Shown: positions 51,776 through 61,747 of the stretch, one piece after another
Position numbering within the stretch: the first letter of the stretch is position 1
Layout: each line of letters begins with the position of its first letter
Source: JBLZUR01 sp048565625
Lineage (GTDB): Bacteria > Pseudomonadota > Alphaproteobacteria > Sphingomonadales > Sphingomonadaceae
Direction: 5' to 3'
Assembly (NCBI RefSeq): GCF_048565625.1
Contig: NZ_JBLZUR010000002.1
Span: forward strand, 2,976,001-3,040,000
DNA length: 64,000 bases
The notes under the pieces: generated by a model
The model's database searches: none
What the model was told of the DNA's origin: nothing
Seen by the model: only the letters and a program-made list of their open reading frames with translations
Position numbers and translations under genes: made by a program

Positions 51776-54334
51776 ATGAGCGATAGCGACAAGCCGAAGC
51801 TGGGCACCCGCCCGCCATTGGGCGTCAAGCGCACGGTGGAGACGGGCAAGGTGAAGCAGAGCTTCAGCCACGGCCGTTCGAACACCGTGGTCGTCGAGGT
51901 GAAGCGCCGCCGCATCCTGGGCAAGCCGGGAGAAGCGGGGGCGCCCGAACCGCAGGTCGTCGAGACGCCGGCAGCGCCCGAGCCTGCCGCCGCCGCCCCG
52001 GTCCCCGCACCTGCGCCGGTTCAGCCGCCGCGCCCGGCCGCTCCTGCACCGCGTGCCGCGGGCAACGACCTCCTGTCCCGCCAGGAACTGCAGGCCAAGC
52101 TGCTGCGCGAGGCGGAAGAGGCGCGAATGGCCGCGCTCGAGGAAGCGCGCCGTCGCGAGGACCGCGCCAAGCAGGACGCGAGCGAGGAGGAGCGCCGCCG
52201 CGCCGAAGAGAATCGCCGCGCCGAAGAGGAGGCCGCGCAGCGCGCCGCCGAGGAGCCTGCGCCGACACCTGCACCGGCCGTCGAGGCACCTGCGCCTGCC
52301 GCAGCCGCGCCCGCTGCGCCGCCCGCAACGGAAGAGAATCGCGGCATCACGTCCGCCGTGCGCCGTCCTGTCGCACCCGCGCCTGCTCGACGGCCGGAGC
52401 CTGCGCGCCCGGCGCCGAGCCGTGGACGTCTCGGCGACGATCGCCGTCAATCGGGCAAGCTGACCGTCACCCGCGCGCTGGACGATGGTGATAGCGCGCG
52501 TTCCCGCTCGCTCGCCGCGTTGAAGCGGGCGCGCGAGAAGGATCGTCGCAGCCACATGTCGGGCGGCCCGTCCGCCAAGCAGGTCCGCGACGTCAACGTG
52601 CCGGAAGCGATCACCGTACAGGAGCTCGCCAACCGCATGGCGGAGCGTGGTGCCGATCTGGTGAAGGCACTGTTCAAGATGGGATCGCCGGTCACCCTGA
52701 CCCAGACGATCGATCAGGACACCGCCGAGCTGCTGGTCACCGAGTTCGGCCACAACATCAAGCGCGTGTCAGACAGCGACGTGGACCTCGTCACGCATGA
52801 GGATGTCGATGCCGACGACACGCTGCAGCCGCGTGCTCCGGTCGTGACCATCATGGGCCATGTCGACCACGGCAAGACCAGCCTGCTCGACGCGCTGCGC
52901 GGCACCGACGTGGTATCGGGCGAGGCGGGCGGCATCACCCAGCATATCGGTGCCTATCAGGTGCAGGTGAAGTCGGGCGACAAGATCACCTTCCTCGACA
53001 CGCCGGGCCATGAGGCGTTCAGCGACATGCGCGCGCGTGGTGCCGACGTCACCGACATCGTCATCATCGTGGTGGCGGGCGACGACGCGATCCGGCCGCA
53101 GACGATCGAGGCGATCAACCATACCAAGGCGGCCAACAAGCCGATGATCGTGGCGATCAACAAGATGGACAAGCCGGGATCGAACGCTCAGCGCGTCCGC
53201 GAACAGCTCCTCCAGTACGACGTTCAGGTCGAAAGCATGGGCGGCGACGTGCAGGAGGTCGAGATTTCGGCGGTCAAGAAGACCGGCCTCGACGAGCTGG
53301 TCGAGAAGATCCTGCTCCAGGCCGAGCTTCTCGAACTCACCGCCAATCCGGATCGCGATGCCGAAGGTGTCGTGATCGAGGCGCAGCTCGACAAGGGCCG
53401 TGGTCCGGTCGCGACCGTGCTCGTCCGCCGCGGCACTTTGCGCACGGGCGACATCTTCGTCGTCGGGCAGGAAAGCGGCAAGGTCCGCGCGATGGTCAAC
53501 GACAAGGGTCAGCAGGTTAAGCTTGCCGGCCCCTCGCTGCCGGTTGAGGTGCTCGGCCTGTCGGGCGTACCGATGGCGGGCGACCAACTCTCGGTCGTCG
53601 AGAACGAGGCCCGCGCCCGCGAGGTGGCGGAGTACCGCGCAGGCGTCGTGCAACAGAAGCGGACCACGCAGGCCCCGGCCAGCCTGGAATCGATGTTCTC
53701 GGCACTGCGCGACAAGCAGGCGCAGCAATATCCGGTGCTGGTGAAGGCGGACACGCAAGGGTCGGTGGAGGCCATTGTCGGGTCGCTGAACAAGATCTCG
53801 ACCGACCTGATCCAGGTCCGAATCCTGCATTCGGGCGTCGGCGGCATCACCGAGAGCGACGTGAGCCTTGCGGCGGCATCGAAGGCGCCGATCATCGGCT
53901 TCAACGTCCGCGCCAACGCCAAGGCGCGCGAGATTGCCACCCGCGATCAGGTGGCGCTGAAATACTACGACATCATCTACGACCTGCTCGACGAGATCAG
54001 GGCGGCGATGGCGGGCCAGCTCGGCCCCGAGTATTTCGAGACGGTGGTCGGCCGCGCGGAGGTCCGCGAGGTGTTCTCCGCCGGCAAGCACGGCAAGGCG
54101 GCGGGTCTCCTCGTTACGGAGGGCTTCATCAAGAAGGACCTGCGTGCGCGCCTCACCCGCGACGATGTCATCATCTACAATGGCAAGATCGCGTCGCTCC
54201 GTCGCTTCAAGGACGACGTGGCGGAGGTCCGCGCCGGCCTCGAATGCGGTATCACGCTGGAAGGATCGATCGACGTCAAGGCGGGCGACTACCTCGAAAC
54301 CTTCGAGGTCGAGGAGCGCGCGCGGACGTTGTGA
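51776..54334 (+). CDS. infB: Translation initiation factor IF-2
   Basis: 852 residues. IF-2 brings initiator tRNA to the 30S and promotes subunit joining with GTP. Long N-terminal Ala/Pro/Glu/Arg-rich region (about 50-260) with a coiled coil of RRAEE repeats. G domain from about 359: [14 protein letters not shown] (G1), [19 protein letters not shown] (G3), AINKMDKPG (G4), [13 protein letters not shown] (G5). IF-2 C-terminal domains with [11 protein letters not shown] and RAEVREVF follow. Upstream gap to ylxR is 17 nt. Confidence 0.97.
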   Translation: MSDSDKPKLGTRPPLGVKRTVETGKVKQSFSHGRSNTVVVEVKRRRILGKPGEAGAPEPQVVETPAAPEPAAAAPVPAPAPVQPPRPAAPAPRAAGNDLLSRQELQAKLLREAEEARMAALEEARRREDRAKQDASEEERRRAEENRRAEEEAAQRAAEEPAPTPAPAVEAPAPAAAAPAAPPATEENRGITSAVRRPVAPAPARRPEPARPAPSRGRLGDDRRQSGKLTVTRALDDGDSARSRSLAALKRAREKDRRSHMSGGPSAKQVRDVNVPEAITVQELANRMAERGADLVKALFKMGSPVTLTQTIDQDTAELLVTEFGHNIKRVSDSDVDLVTHEDVDADDTLQPRAPVVTIMGHVDHGKTSLLDALRGTDVVSGEAGGITQHIGAYQVQVKSGDKITFLDTPGHEAFSDMRARGADVTDIVIIVVAGDDAIRPQTIEAINHTKAANKPMIVAINKMDKPGSNAQRVREQLLQYDVQVESMGGDVQEVEISAVKKTGLDELVEKILLQAELLELTANPDRDAEGVVIEAQLDKGRGPVATVLVRRGTLRTGDIFVVGQESGKVRAMVNDKGQQVKLAGPSLPVEVLGLSGVPMAGDQLSVVENEARAREVAEYRAGVVQQKRTTQAPASLESMFSALRDKQAQQYPVLVKADTQGSVEAIVGSLNKISTDLIQVRILHSGVGGITESDVSLAAASKAPIIGFNVRANAKAREIATRDQVALKYYDIIYDLLDEIRAAMAGQLGPEYFETVVGRAEVREVFSAGKHGKAAGLLVTEGFIKKDLRARLTRDDVIIYNGKIASLRRFKDDVAEVRAGLECGITLEGSIDVKAGDYLETFEVEERARTL

Positions 54335-54342
54335 CCGGTTAG

Positions 54343-54365
54343 CCCTCTCCCCTCATGGGAGAGGG
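54343..54365. repeat. Palindrome CCCTCTCCC-CTCAT-GGGAGAGGG at infB-rbfA junction
   Basis: Perfect 9-bp inverted repeat with 5-nt loop, 8 nt after the infB stop. Its 3' arm plus the adjacent GAGAGG supplies the ribosome site of rbfA, so folding could hide it. Confidence 0.8.
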
Positions 54366-54378
54366 AGAGGCTTTGATC

Positions 54379-54771
54379 ATGCGCAAGAACGAGACACTCG
54401 AAGGCAAGTCGGTCCGCCTGCTGCGTGTCGGCGAGCAGGTGCGCCATGCGCTGGCCGAGATCCTGATGCGCGGGGACGTGCATGACGAGGTGCTGGCGAG
54501 CCATCCGGTGTCGGTGACGGAGGTGCGCATGTCGCCGGACCTGCGCCACGCCACCGCCTTCGTGAAGCCGCTGCTGGGCAAGGATGAGGAGGTGGTGCTG
54601 AAGGCCTTGCGCACCAACACCGCCTATCTGCAGAGCGAAGTGGCCCGGCGGGTGAACACCAAATACGCGGCGAAGCTGAAGTTCATCGCCGATGAGAGCT
54701 TCGAGGAGGGGAGCCATATCGACGCACTCCTCCGCCGCGAGGACGTGGCACGCGATCTCGGCGACGAATAG
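54379..54771 (+). CDS. rbfA: Ribosome-binding factor A
   Basis: 130 residues from ATG 54379, with GAGAGG 8 nt upstream. An ATG at 54355 is inside the palindrome and less likely. RbfA helps 16S 5'-end maturation and cold-adapted 30S assembly. The KH-like fold shows [42 protein letters not shown] and [35 protein letters not shown], with the last part holding the family core. Ends 7 nt before truB. Confidence 0.95.
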   Translation: MRKNETLEGKSVRLLRVGEQVRHALAEILMRGDVHDEVLASHPVSVTEVRMSPDLRHATAFVKPLLGKDEEVVLKALRTNTAYLQSEVARRVNTKYAAKLKFIADESFEEGSHIDALLRREDVARDLGDE

Positions 54772-54778
54772 CGCCAGC

Positions 54779-55774
54779 GTGAACGGCTGGATCATTATCG
54801 ACAAGCCCGTGGGGCCGGGTTCGACGGACGTCGTCTCCAAGGTGAAGCGCGCGTTACGGGCGGGCGGCTATCCGAAGATGAAGGTCGGGCACGGCGGGAC
54901 GCTCGATCCGCTCGCCTCCGGCGTGCTGCCGGTCGCTCTGGGCGAGGCGACCAAGCTCGCCGGGCGGATGCTCGACAGCGACAAGGTCTATGCGTTCACC
55001 GTTTCGTTCGGGGTCGAGACCGACACGCTGGATGCCGAGGGGGTGGCGGTCGAGACATCCGACGTGCGGCCGACGCTGGCAGAGGTGGAGGCAGTGTTGC
55101 CGCGGTTCACCGGGCCGATCGAGCAGGTGCCGCCGGTGTATTCGGCGCTGAAGGTGGACGGCAAGCGCGCCTATGATCGCGCGCGGGCGGGTGAGACCGT
55201 CGAGATGAAGACGCGGGCGGTGGTGGTGCGGTCTCTCGGTATCCTCCCCATCACAGATGAGGAGGGGGACCAGCCGCAGGCTGGTGGAGGGGCGGTCCGG
55301 AGCACCGGCTGCGCCGGCCCCTCCACCAGCTTCGCTGGTCCCCCTCCCCCCGCTTCGCGCGGGGAGGATGTAGAGAGTGTCACCCTCACCGCCCATGTCT
55401 CGAAGGGCACCTACATCCGCAGCCTCGCGCGGGACATCGCGCGGGCGCTCGGCACGGTGGGGCATGTCACCCTGCTCCGCCGCGTGAAGGCGGGGCCCTT
55501 CACGCTTGGCGTGGCCATTTCACTGGACAAGCTCAGCGAACTCGGCCATGGGGCCGCGCTTGAACAGGCGCTCTTGCCGATCGAGGCAGGGCTGGACGAC
55601 ATCCCGGCCCTGAACCTCACGCCCGACCAGGCAAGGCTGCTCCGCATGGGGCAGGTATTGGCCGGGATTGCCGCACAGCCCGGCCTCCATCTCGCGCGCG
55701 ACGGTGCCGTTCCCGTCGCCCTCGTGGAGGTCACGGACCGAGAGGTCCGAGTGGTTCGCGGCTTCAATCTATAA
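54779..55774 (+). CDS. truB: tRNA pseudouridine(55) synthase, with in-frame repeat insertion
   Basis: 331 residues from GTG 54779 (VNGWIIIDKPVGPGSTD). TruB makes pseudouridine 55 in the T loop of tRNAs. The catalytic Asp is in VGHGGTLDPLASGVLPVALG (about 40-59), with LPRFTGPIEQVPPVYSALKVDGKRAYDRARAG and SKGTYIRSLARDIARALG also typical. Residues 155-197 are encoded by a 129-nt palindromic element starting exactly on a codon boundary. They add Gly/Pro-rich sequence (GDQPQAGGGAVRSTG, PSTSFAGPPPPASRGE) in the loop between the RAVVVRSL strand and the VTLTAHVSKG strand. Without it the protein is of normal size (about 288 aa). Confidence 0.93.
   Translation: MNGWIIIDKPVGPGSTDVVSKVKRALRAGGYPKMKVGHGGTLDPLASGVLPVALGEATKLAGRMLDSDKVYAFTVSFGVETDTLDAEGVAVETSDVRPTLAEVEAVLPRFTGPIEQVPPVYSALKVDGKRAYDRARAGETVEMKTRAVVVRSLGILPITDEEGDQPQAGGGAVRSTGCAGPSTSFAGPPPPASRGEDVESVTLTAHVSKGTYIRSLARDIARALGTVGHVTLLRRVKAGPFTLGVAISLDKLSELGHGAALEQALLPIEAGLDDIPALNLTPDQARLLRMGQVLAGIAAQPGLHLARDGAVPVALVEVTDREVRVVRGFNL
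55241..55369. repeat. Palindromic repeat element, family A, inside truB
   Basis: 129 nt bounded by ATCCTCCCC (55241-55249) and GGGGAGGAT (55361-55369). Internal hairpins GGGGGACCAGCC-gca-GGCTGGTGGAGGGG and CCCCTCCACCAGC-ttc-GCTGGTCCCCC are complementary to each other as well. Length is 43 codons with no stop in the truB frame. Full sister copy at 15981-16113, half copy at 41549-41603. Confidence 0.92.
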
Positions 55775-55792
55775 GGTGTCGAAGGAAAAGAC

Positions 55793-56062
55793 ATGACCGT
55801 TACCGTTGAGCGCAAGGCCGAGATCATCAAGGAACACGCCCGGGCCGAGGGCGACACCGGCTCCCCCGAGGTGCAGATCGCGATCCTCACCGAACGCATT
55901 TCGAACCTGACCGAGCACTTCAAGGGCCACGCCAAGGACAACCATTCGCGTCGCGGCCTGTTGATGATGGTCAACAACCGTCGCAGCCTTCTCGACTATC
56001 TGAAGAAGAAGGATGCAGGCCGGTACAGCGCATTGATCGCGAAGCTCGGCCTTCGCAAGTAA
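55793..56062 (+). CDS. rpsO: 30S ribosomal protein S15
   Basis: 89 residues, the standard S15 length. Binds the 16S central domain helices 20-22. The conserved [42 protein letters not shown] and [13 protein letters not shown] segments are all present. The rpsO-pnp pair is conserved, with a terminator and leader between them. Confidence 0.97.
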   Translation: MTVTVERKAEIIKEHARAEGDTGSPEVQIAILTERISNLTEHFKGHAKDNHSRRGLLMMVNNRRSLLDYLKKKDAGRYSALIAKLGLRK

Positions 56063-56068
56063 CGCGAA

Positions 56069-56092
56069 GGGGCGCCCACCGGCGCCCCTTTT
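56069..56092 (+). terminator. rpsO terminator
   Basis: GGGGCGCC (56069-56076), CACC loop, GGCGCCCC (56081-56088) and TTTT. Likely a partially read-through terminator, so pnp can be transcribed from upstream too. Confidence 0.85.
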
Positions 56093-56093
56093 C

Positions 56094-56224
56094 GCATGAA
56101 GACCACGGGACGCCCGGCAATTCGGCCGGAGTCCGAGGGACACACAGTCCCGAACCGCCGCGGGCCGGTTAGCCCGCGAAAAGAGGCCCCCGGCGCATAG
56201 GGCGACGGGTCCGAAGGAAATCAC
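56094..56224 (+). promoter_or_regulatory. pnp leader region
   Basis: 131-nt GC-rich leader with several possible stems (GGCCGG, GCGGGC/GCCCGC near 56160-56180) before pnp. In E. coli the pnp leader is cut by RNase III and used for PNPase autoregulation. The size and structure here would suit a similar scheme, but this is inference. AAGGAAAT precedes the ATG as ribosome site. Confidence 0.5.
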
Positions 56225-58528
56225 ATGTTCGACATAAAGAAATCTGAAATCGAGTGGGGCGGCCAGAAGCTGACCCTCGAAACGGGGCGCGTTGCGCGCC
56301 AGGCCGACGGCGCGGTGCTCGCGACCCTCGGCGAGACCGTCGTCCTCTGCGCCGTCACGGCCGCGAAGACGGTCAAGGATGGGCAGGACTTCTTCCCGCT
56401 GACCGTCCACTATCAGGAAAAGTATTCGGCGGCCGGCCGCATCCCCGGCGGCTTCTTCAAGCGTGAGCGTGGCGCGACCGAGAAGGAGACGCTGACCAGC
56501 CGTCTCATCGACCGCCCGATCCGCCCGCTGTTCCCGGAAGGGTTCTACAACGAGATCAACGTCATCGCCCAAGTGCTGAGCTATGACGGCGTGAACGAGC
56601 CGGACATCCTCGCGATGGTCGCAGCCTCTGCCGCTCTCACCATCTCCGGCGTGCCGTTCATGGGCCCGATCGGTGCTGCGCGCGTCGGCTATGTCGATGG
56701 CGAGTACGTGCTGAACCCGACCAACGACCAGGTGAAGGAAGGCGACCTCGACCTCGTCGTCGCCGCCACGCAAGATGCGGTGATGATGGTCGAATCGGAA
56801 GCCAAGGAGCTTTCGGAAGAGGTCATGCTGGGTGCCGTCATGTTCGCGCACAAGGCGTCGGCCAAGGTGATCGAGGCGATCATCAGCCTTGCCGAAAAGG
56901 CCGCCAAGGAGCCGTGGGAACTGCCTACGATCGACGACAGCGAGCTGAAGGCCACCGTCAAGGGCCTGCTCGGCAACGGCCTGACGGAAGCCTATAAGAA
57001 CATCAAGAAGGCCGACCGCGTCGCCGCCATTTCGGAGGCGAAGAAGGCGCTGCACGAGCACTTCAAGGACGCCGATGCCGAGACCCGGCTGAAGGCCAAC
57101 AAGCTCGGCAAGAAGGTCGAGGCGGAGATCGTCCGCATCGCGATCCTGAAGGACGGTCGCCGCATCGACGGCCGCGACACGAAGACGGTCCGCCCGATCG
57201 AGGCGATGGTCCACTTCCTGCCGCGCACCCACGGCTCGGCGCTGTTCACGCGTGGCGAGACGCAGGCGATCTGCACCACCACGCTCGGCACCAAGGACGC
57301 CGAGCAGATGATCGATGGCCTGACCGGTCTGTCGTACGAGCGGTTCATGCTGCACTACAACTTCCCGCCCTATTCGGTCGGTGAAGTCGGCCGCTTCGGT
57401 GCGCCGGGCCGTCGTGAAGTCGGCCACGGCAAGCTCGCCTGGCGCGCGCTGCACCCGGTGCTCCCGTCGAACGAGGAGTTCCCGTACACCATCCGCGTCC
57501 TCTCCGACATCACCGAGTCGAACGGCTCGTCCTCGATGGCGACGGTCTGCGGCGGTTCGCTGTCGATGATGGATGCGGGCGTGCCGCTGAAGCGCCCGGT
57601 CTCCGGCATCGCGATGGGCCTCATCCTGGAGGGCAAGGACTTCGCGGTCCTCAGCGACATCCTCGGCGACGAGGATCACCTCGGCGACATGGACTTCAAG
57701 GTCGCGGGCACGTCGGAGGGCATCACCAGCCTTCAGATGGACATCAAGATCGCCGGCATCACCGAGGAGATCATGAAGGTCGCGTTGGCGCAGGCGAAGG
57801 AAGGCCGCGCGCATATCCTCGGCGAGATGGCGAAGGCGCTGGGGTCGGTGGGTGAGCTTTCCGCTCATGCGCCGCGCATCGAGACGATGTCTGTCCCCAA
57901 GGACAAGATCCGCGACGTGATCGGCACCGGCGGCAAGGTGATCCGCGAGATCGTCGCCACCACCGGCGCCAAGGTGGACATCGACGACGACGGCACGGTC
58001 AAGATCAGCTCATCCGACCCGTCGCAGATCGAGGCGGCGCGCAAGTGGATCGAGGGCATCACGCTAGAGGCCGAGCCGGGCAAGATCTACACCGGCAAGG
58101 TGGCGAGCCTGGTCGATTTCGGCGCGTTCGTGACGTTCATGCCGGGCAAGGACGGGCTGGTCCACGTTTCCGAGATCAAGAACGAGCGGGTCGCCAATGT
58201 CCGCGACGTCCTGACCGAGGGTCAGGAGGTCAAGGTCAAGGTGCTGGAGATCGACCAACGCGGCAAGGTGCGCCTGTCGATGCGCGTCGTCGATCAGGAG
58301 ACCGGCGCCGAGCTGGAGGACACCCGTCCGCCGCGCGAACCGCGTGAAGGCGGCGACCGTGGTCCGCGCGGTGATCGTGGCGATCGTGGCGGTGGAGACC
58401 GCCGCCGCGAGGGGGGAGATCGTGGTCCGCGCCGTGATCGCGGCGACCGTGGCCCGCGTCGCGAGAAGAGCGAGGACGAAGCTCCGGGCGAGTTCGCCCC
58501 CGCCTTCCTGACGCGCAACGACGATTGA
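56225..58528 (+). CDS. pnp: Polyribonucleotide nucleotidyltransferase (PNPase)
   Basis: 767 residues. Phosphorolytic 3'-5' exoribonuclease. Two RNase PH domains (about 10-220 and 310-545, with GGDRGRRE-like [21 protein letters not shown] in the second), a KH domain (about 555-615, [27 protein letters not shown]) and an S1 domain (about 620-690, [28 protein letters not shown]). The last 70 residues are an RG/RD-rich tail (repeated [14 protein letters not shown]) ending in [12 protein letters not shown]. The tail may bind RNA or the degradosome scaffold RNase E. Confidence 0.97.
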   Translation: MFDIKKSEIEWGGQKLTLETGRVARQADGAVLATLGETVVLCAVTAAKTVKDGQDFFPLTVHYQEKYSAAGRIPGGFFKRERGATEKETLTSRLIDRPIRPLFPEGFYNEINVIAQVLSYDGVNEPDILAMVAASAALTISGVPFMGPIGAARVGYVDGEYVLNPTNDQVKEGDLDLVVAATQDAVMMVESEAKELSEEVMLGAVMFAHKASAKVIEAIISLAEKAAKEPWELPTIDDSELKATVKGLLGNGLTEAYKNIKKADRVAAISEAKKALHEHFKDADAETRLKANKLGKKVEAEIVRIAILKDGRRIDGRDTKTVRPIEAMVHFLPRTHGSALFTRGETQAICTTTLGTKDAEQMIDGLTGLSYERFMLHYNFPPYSVGEVGRFGAPGRREVGHGKLAWRALHPVLPSNEEFPYTIRVLSDITESNGSSSMATVCGGSLSMMDAGVPLKRPVSGIAMGLILEGKDFAVLSDILGDEDHLGDMDFKVAGTSEGITSLQMDIKIAGITEEIMKVALAQAKEGRAHILGEMAKALGSVGELSAHAPRIETMSVPKDKIRDVIGTGGKVIREIVATTGAKVDIDDDGTVKISSSDPSQIEAARKWIEGITLEAEPGKIYTGKVASLVDFGAFVTFMPGKDGLVHVSEIKNERVANVRDVLTEGQEVKVKVLEIDQRGKVRLSMRVVDQETGAELEDTRPPREPREGGDRGPRGDRGDRGGGDRRREGGDRGPRRDRGDRGPRREKSEDEAPGEFAPAFLTRNDD

Positions 58529-58577
58529 TCTCGATCATTGATCGAGATGGAAAGGGCTCCTTCGGGAGCCCTTTTTA
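58528..58577 (+). terminator. pnp 3' tandem hairpins and terminator
   Basis: First a 21-nt palindrome ATCTCGATCA-T-TGATCGAGAT (58528-58548) starts at the last base of the pnp stop. Then AAAGGGCTCC-ttc-GGGAGCCCTTTTT (58551-58577) forms a classical rho-independent terminator. Confidence 0.9.
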
Positions 58578-58659
58578 TTTGTGAACAGCAGCTTAATTCT
58601 TTCCAAGCGTAGTCAGTCCGGAAAGTTGCTGTTACGTTCCCCTCAGCCAAGGAGTGAGA

Positions 58660-59670
58660 ATGCCGGGACGGCCGCGTCGATTTCAGGAGCGGTTGCCGCT
58701 TGCGCGCGATGCGCCGGTGCTCGCCTTCGGAGCGTCCGCCGCGATCATCGCTTTGTCCGCGCTGGTCCGATACGCGCTGCTCCCGATCCTGCCGCCGGGC
58801 TTCCCGTACCTGATCTTCTTCCCCGGCATCATCCTCTCCGCGTTCCTCTTCGGACGAGGGCCGGGCATTCTGGCGCTAGGTCTGGCGGCGATCCTTGCCT
58901 GGCTCTTCTTCATCGCGCCGATTGACCATTATGCCCTGCCGCTGGGCAGCGCAGTGTCCCTCGTCCTGTTCGTTCTGGTAAACGCCTTCATCATTACGCT
59001 GGTGCACTGGATGCAGGTGGCGAACGCGCGTTTGTTGAAGGAGCGGGAGCGCAGCCATGGCCTGGCCGAGACGCGCACCGCATTGTTCAACGAGTTGCAG
59101 CATCGCGTCTCCAACAACCTGCAGGTCGTGGCCGCCCTGCTGGTGTTGCAGAAGCGCGAGATCGCCGATGAGGCAGCGCGCCGCGCGATCGACGAGGCAT
59201 CCCGCCGGCTCGCCCTGATCGGAAAGATCCATCGGCAGCTCTATGACGGGACGGGTCGGCCCGCCGCCACCGACGCGTTTCTCCGCCAGCTGGTCGACGA
59301 TGTTCTCGATGCCCTCGGCGCACGCGGTGTCGTCAGCACGGTAGAGGCAGAGGAGGACATCACGCTCGACAACGACTCGATCGTGCCGGTCGCCCTGATC
59401 GTCGCGGAAGCGGTAGCGAACGCGGTGGAGCACGGATTTGCCGGGCGGGATCGCGGCACCATCCACGTTCGCGTTGCACGGGGGAAGGCCGGACGTGGCG
59501 TCATCACTGTCAGCGACGATGGCTGTGGCGTGTCGCCGAGCTTCGATCCGGCGACGGCCGGCAGCCTCGGCCTCACCATCGCCACCGCCCTCGCCCAGCA
59601 GATCGGCGGGTGCTTCACGCTGACGGGTCAGGACGGCGCCTGCGCGCGGCTGGAACTGCCCCTCGCCTAG
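58660..59670 (+). CDS. Sensor histidine kinase (HWE/HisKA_2 type) with DUF4118-like membrane domain
   Basis: 336 residues from ATG 58660, with AAGGAG 5 nt upstream. Four membrane helices (about 18-115) match the DUF4118 module (YLIFFPGIILSAFLFGRGPGILAL). The HisKA_2 box is FNELQHRVSNNLQVVAALL with the phospho-acceptor His at about 148. The ATPase domain has VALIVAEAVANAVEHGF (N box) and VSDDGCGVSP (G1). Such kinases often feed the alphaproteobacterial general stress response or light sensing. No response regulator gene is adjacent, so it is an orphan here. Confidence 0.92.
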   Translation: MPGRPRRFQERLPLARDAPVLAFGASAAIIALSALVRYALLPILPPGFPYLIFFPGIILSAFLFGRGPGILALGLAAILAWLFFIAPIDHYALPLGSAVSLVLFVLVNAFIITLVHWMQVANARLLKERERSHGLAETRTALFNELQHRVSNNLQVVAALLVLQKREIADEAARRAIDEASRRLALIGKIHRQLYDGTGRPAATDAFLRQLVDDVLDALGARGVVSTVEAEEDITLDNDSIVPVALIVAEAVANAVEHGFAGRDRGTIHVRVARGKAGRGVITVSDDGCGVSPSFDPATAGSLGLTIATALAQQIGGCFTLTGQDGACARLELPLA

Positions 59671-59712
59671 CGCCGACCCGATCCGCTAGAGCGGCGGCGA
59701 AAGGGGACCAAT

Positions 59713-60111
59713 ATGGCCTATTGGCTGCTGCGATCGGAACCGGATGCCTATAGCTGGGACGACCTTGTCCGCGACGGCGGCACCGAATGGAACGGGGTGC
59801 GCAACTACACCGCGCGCAACTTCCTGAAGGATATGCAGGTCGGCGATCGGGCGTTGTTCTATCATTCCAACACGGAGAAGGCGGCGGTCGGAGTGATGGA
59901 GATCACCCGCAGCTGGCAGCCGGATGGCGACGACGGCAAATGGGCGAGCGTCGCCGTGAAGCCGGTGCAGAAGCTTGCAAAGCCTGTTCCGCTTGCTGAC
60001 ATCAAAGCGGAGCCGAAGCTGAGGGACCTTGAGATGGTCCGGCAATCGCGCCTCTCCGTCACACCGGTGCGTGACGGCGAGTGGCAGGTGTTGCTCAAGA
60101 TGGGTGCCTAA
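59713..60111 (+). CDS. EVE domain protein
   Basis: 132 residues. Small PUA-like EVE fold: MAYWLLRSEPDAYSWDDLVRDG, WNGVRNYTARNFLKDMQVGDRALFYHSN and VGVMEITRSWQPDGDD match the family pattern. EVE domains recognise modified bases in RNA or DNA (mC/m6A type) and occur in stand-alone proteins of this size across bacteria. The precise ligand is unknown. ATG 59713 follows AAAGGGGACC. Confidence 0.92.
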   Translation: MAYWLLRSEPDAYSWDDLVRDGGTEWNGVRNYTARNFLKDMQVGDRALFYHSNTEKAAVGVMEITRSWQPDGDDGKWASVAVKPVQKLAKPVPLADIKAEPKLRDLEMVRQSRLSVTPVRDGEWQVLLKMGA

Positions 60112-60117
60112 GGACCT

Positions 60118-61542
60118 CTACTCCACCACGAGCTTCACCAGCATGCCCGGGCGGAGCGCAGCGGCGTCCGAAAGGGCGTTCAGCGTCATGAAGCGCTCCC
60201 GCTGAAAGTTCGGATAGGCCATCTGGCGGGCGAGGCTGTCGATCGTATCACCCGCAGCAACCGTCACGATGCGGATGCGCTTTCCCTTGATCGCCGCCGC
60301 CTGCTGCCCTGTCAGCTGGGTCAGGCCGCTGACCATGCCGGCAAATGGCCCCAGGCCGCTGCCCGACGGCGTGACGATCAGGAACTGATAGGTCGCGCTT
60401 GGAAAGCGGTAGGCCACGATGGTCGCGTCCACCACGCGCCCGCCGCTGGATGCGCGCGCGGTCGCATAGGCGGCAGGAATACCGTTCGCGTTGAAGGACC
60501 GCAGTTCGCCCCGGCTCACCTGCCCGCTGGAACCGGCCAGCTTGGCGAAGGCGGCATCGATATAGCTGCCGAGGTCGGCGGTGGCGGAGCCCATGCCGAA
60601 CTGCGCCTTGCCGCCGCTGCCCGACACGCTGACCGCATCAGCCGAATTGGCGATGGTGTATCCGGCAGGGGCGGTGAACCGGAGGCGTAGCTCCGGATGG
60701 CTGAAGGTCTGCCCGCTGACGATGCCCTGCGACGGGCTGTCGTCATAGGCCATGCCGTCGAGCATTCGGAGGAAGGCGGTGTCCTGTACGGCAGGCGCAG
60801 GCTGCCGGCCGGTCTTCTGCGCCAGCTTCTCGGCGCGCTTCACCCGCTCCACGCCGTTCGGGTGCGTGCTGGCCCAGCCGGGCGTCGCACTGGCGTCCCT
60901 CCCTTCGATACGCGCCTGCAGGCTGGTCTCCGCGTCTAGTGATGCCAGCATGTCGGCAGCGGCATAGGGATCGTAGCCGGCCTGCGTGATGTAGCGCACG
61001 CCAAGGCCATCGGCGGCATATTCCTGGCTGCGGCTGAAGCCCAAAGTGTAGAGTTGCGCACCATAGCCGGCGACCTGACCGACGATGTCGCTGCCGGTCA
61101 GCGCGCCTGCCGCCGCCGCGAGGATCGAGCCGAGCTGCGACCGGTTGTTGCGCTTGGCGGAATGGCGCGCGGCGACATGGCCGACCTCGTGACCCATTAC
61201 CGAGGCAAGCTCCGCCTCGCTGTTCATCAGGGCTACCAGCTGCCGGGTGACGTAGACATAGCCGCCGGGGATCGCGAAGGCGTTCTCGACCGAGCTGTCC
61301 AGCAGCGTCACGGTGAAGTCGCCTTGTGCGTTCGACAGGCCGGATTGCGTCGCGACCCGCTTCCCGACCCGCTCCACATACGCCGCCTGCGGCCCTTTAT
61401 AGGGCCCGCCATATTCCTTGAGCAGTTCAGGATGCGCCTGCGCACCCTGCTGCTTGTCCGACGCCGAGATCGATGATTGGGCGAGCGCCGGTGCGCCCGC
61501 CAGCGACAGCGCGACACAGAAGGCGGCAGCCTTGCGGATCAT
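60118..61542 (-). CDS. M48 family metalloprotease with C-terminal LysM-like domain
   Basis: 474 residues from ATG 61542, with AGGAG 4 nt upstream. Signal peptide about 1-22 (ALSLAGAPALA). Catalytic HEVGH (in VMGHEVGHVAARHSAKRNN, about 145) with the third ligand Glu in SRSQEYAADGLGVRYI is complete. The following TPR-like and beta-rich part (about 250-400) is family-typical for BepA/YfgC-like periplasmic proteases of outer-membrane assembly. The C-terminus (about 420-474: IVTVAAGDTIDSLARQM, FMTLNALSDAAALRPGMLVKLV) resembles LysM. Convergent with the EVE gene, stops 6 nt apart. Confidence 0.92.
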   Translation of the reverse strand: MIRKAAAFCVALSLAGAPALAQSSISASDKQQGAQAHPELLKEYGGPYKGPQAAYVERVGKRVATQSGLSNAQGDFTVTLLDSSVENAFAIPGGYVYVTRQLVALMNSEAELASVMGHEVGHVAARHSAKRNNRSQLGSILAAAAGALTGSDIVGQVAGYGAQLYTLGFSRSQEYAADGLGVRYITQAGYDPYAAADMLASLDAETSLQARIEGRDASATPGWASTHPNGVERVKRAEKLAQKTGRQPAPAVQDTAFLRMLDGMAYDDSPSQGIVSGQTFSHPELRLRFTAPAGYTIANSADAVSVSGSGGKAQFGMGSATADLGSYIDAAFAKLAGSSGQVSRGELRSFNANGIPAAYATARASSGGRVVDATIVAYRFPSATYQFLIVTPSGSGLGPFAGMVSGLTQLTGQQAAAIKGKRIRIVTVAAGDTIDSLARQMAYPNFQRERFMTLNALSDAAALRPGMLVKLVVE

Positions 61543-61597
61543 AGGACTCCTCTCCATGCCCCGACCGAACCGGCGACGGGTCAGGAGGGTTCCGGCG

Positions 61598-61645
61598 CTA
61601 CTTGCCGTCGCTCTGGCGGTGCTTTCTCAGCTCGAGGACCATACC
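61598..61645 (-). pseudogene. purC: Fragment of a purC 3' end
   Basis: On the minus strand this reads V-L-E-L-R-K-H-R-Q-S-D-G-K-stop, close to the true PurC C-terminus [17 protein letters not shown] (62183-62221). GCTCTGGCGGTGCTTT is identical in both. It has no start or upstream purC sequence, so it is a remnant about 560 nt from the intact end. A DUF1330-like gene lies between. Confidence 0.8.
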
Positions 61646-61747
61646 GACGCAGGCTAAGGCGGGGCTCCAGCCCAAGTCCTGTCGCGGGGACAACAGGCCG
61701 GTGGTCAATGTGGTATCTGCAACGGGCGAACACATGGGAGAGGACGC

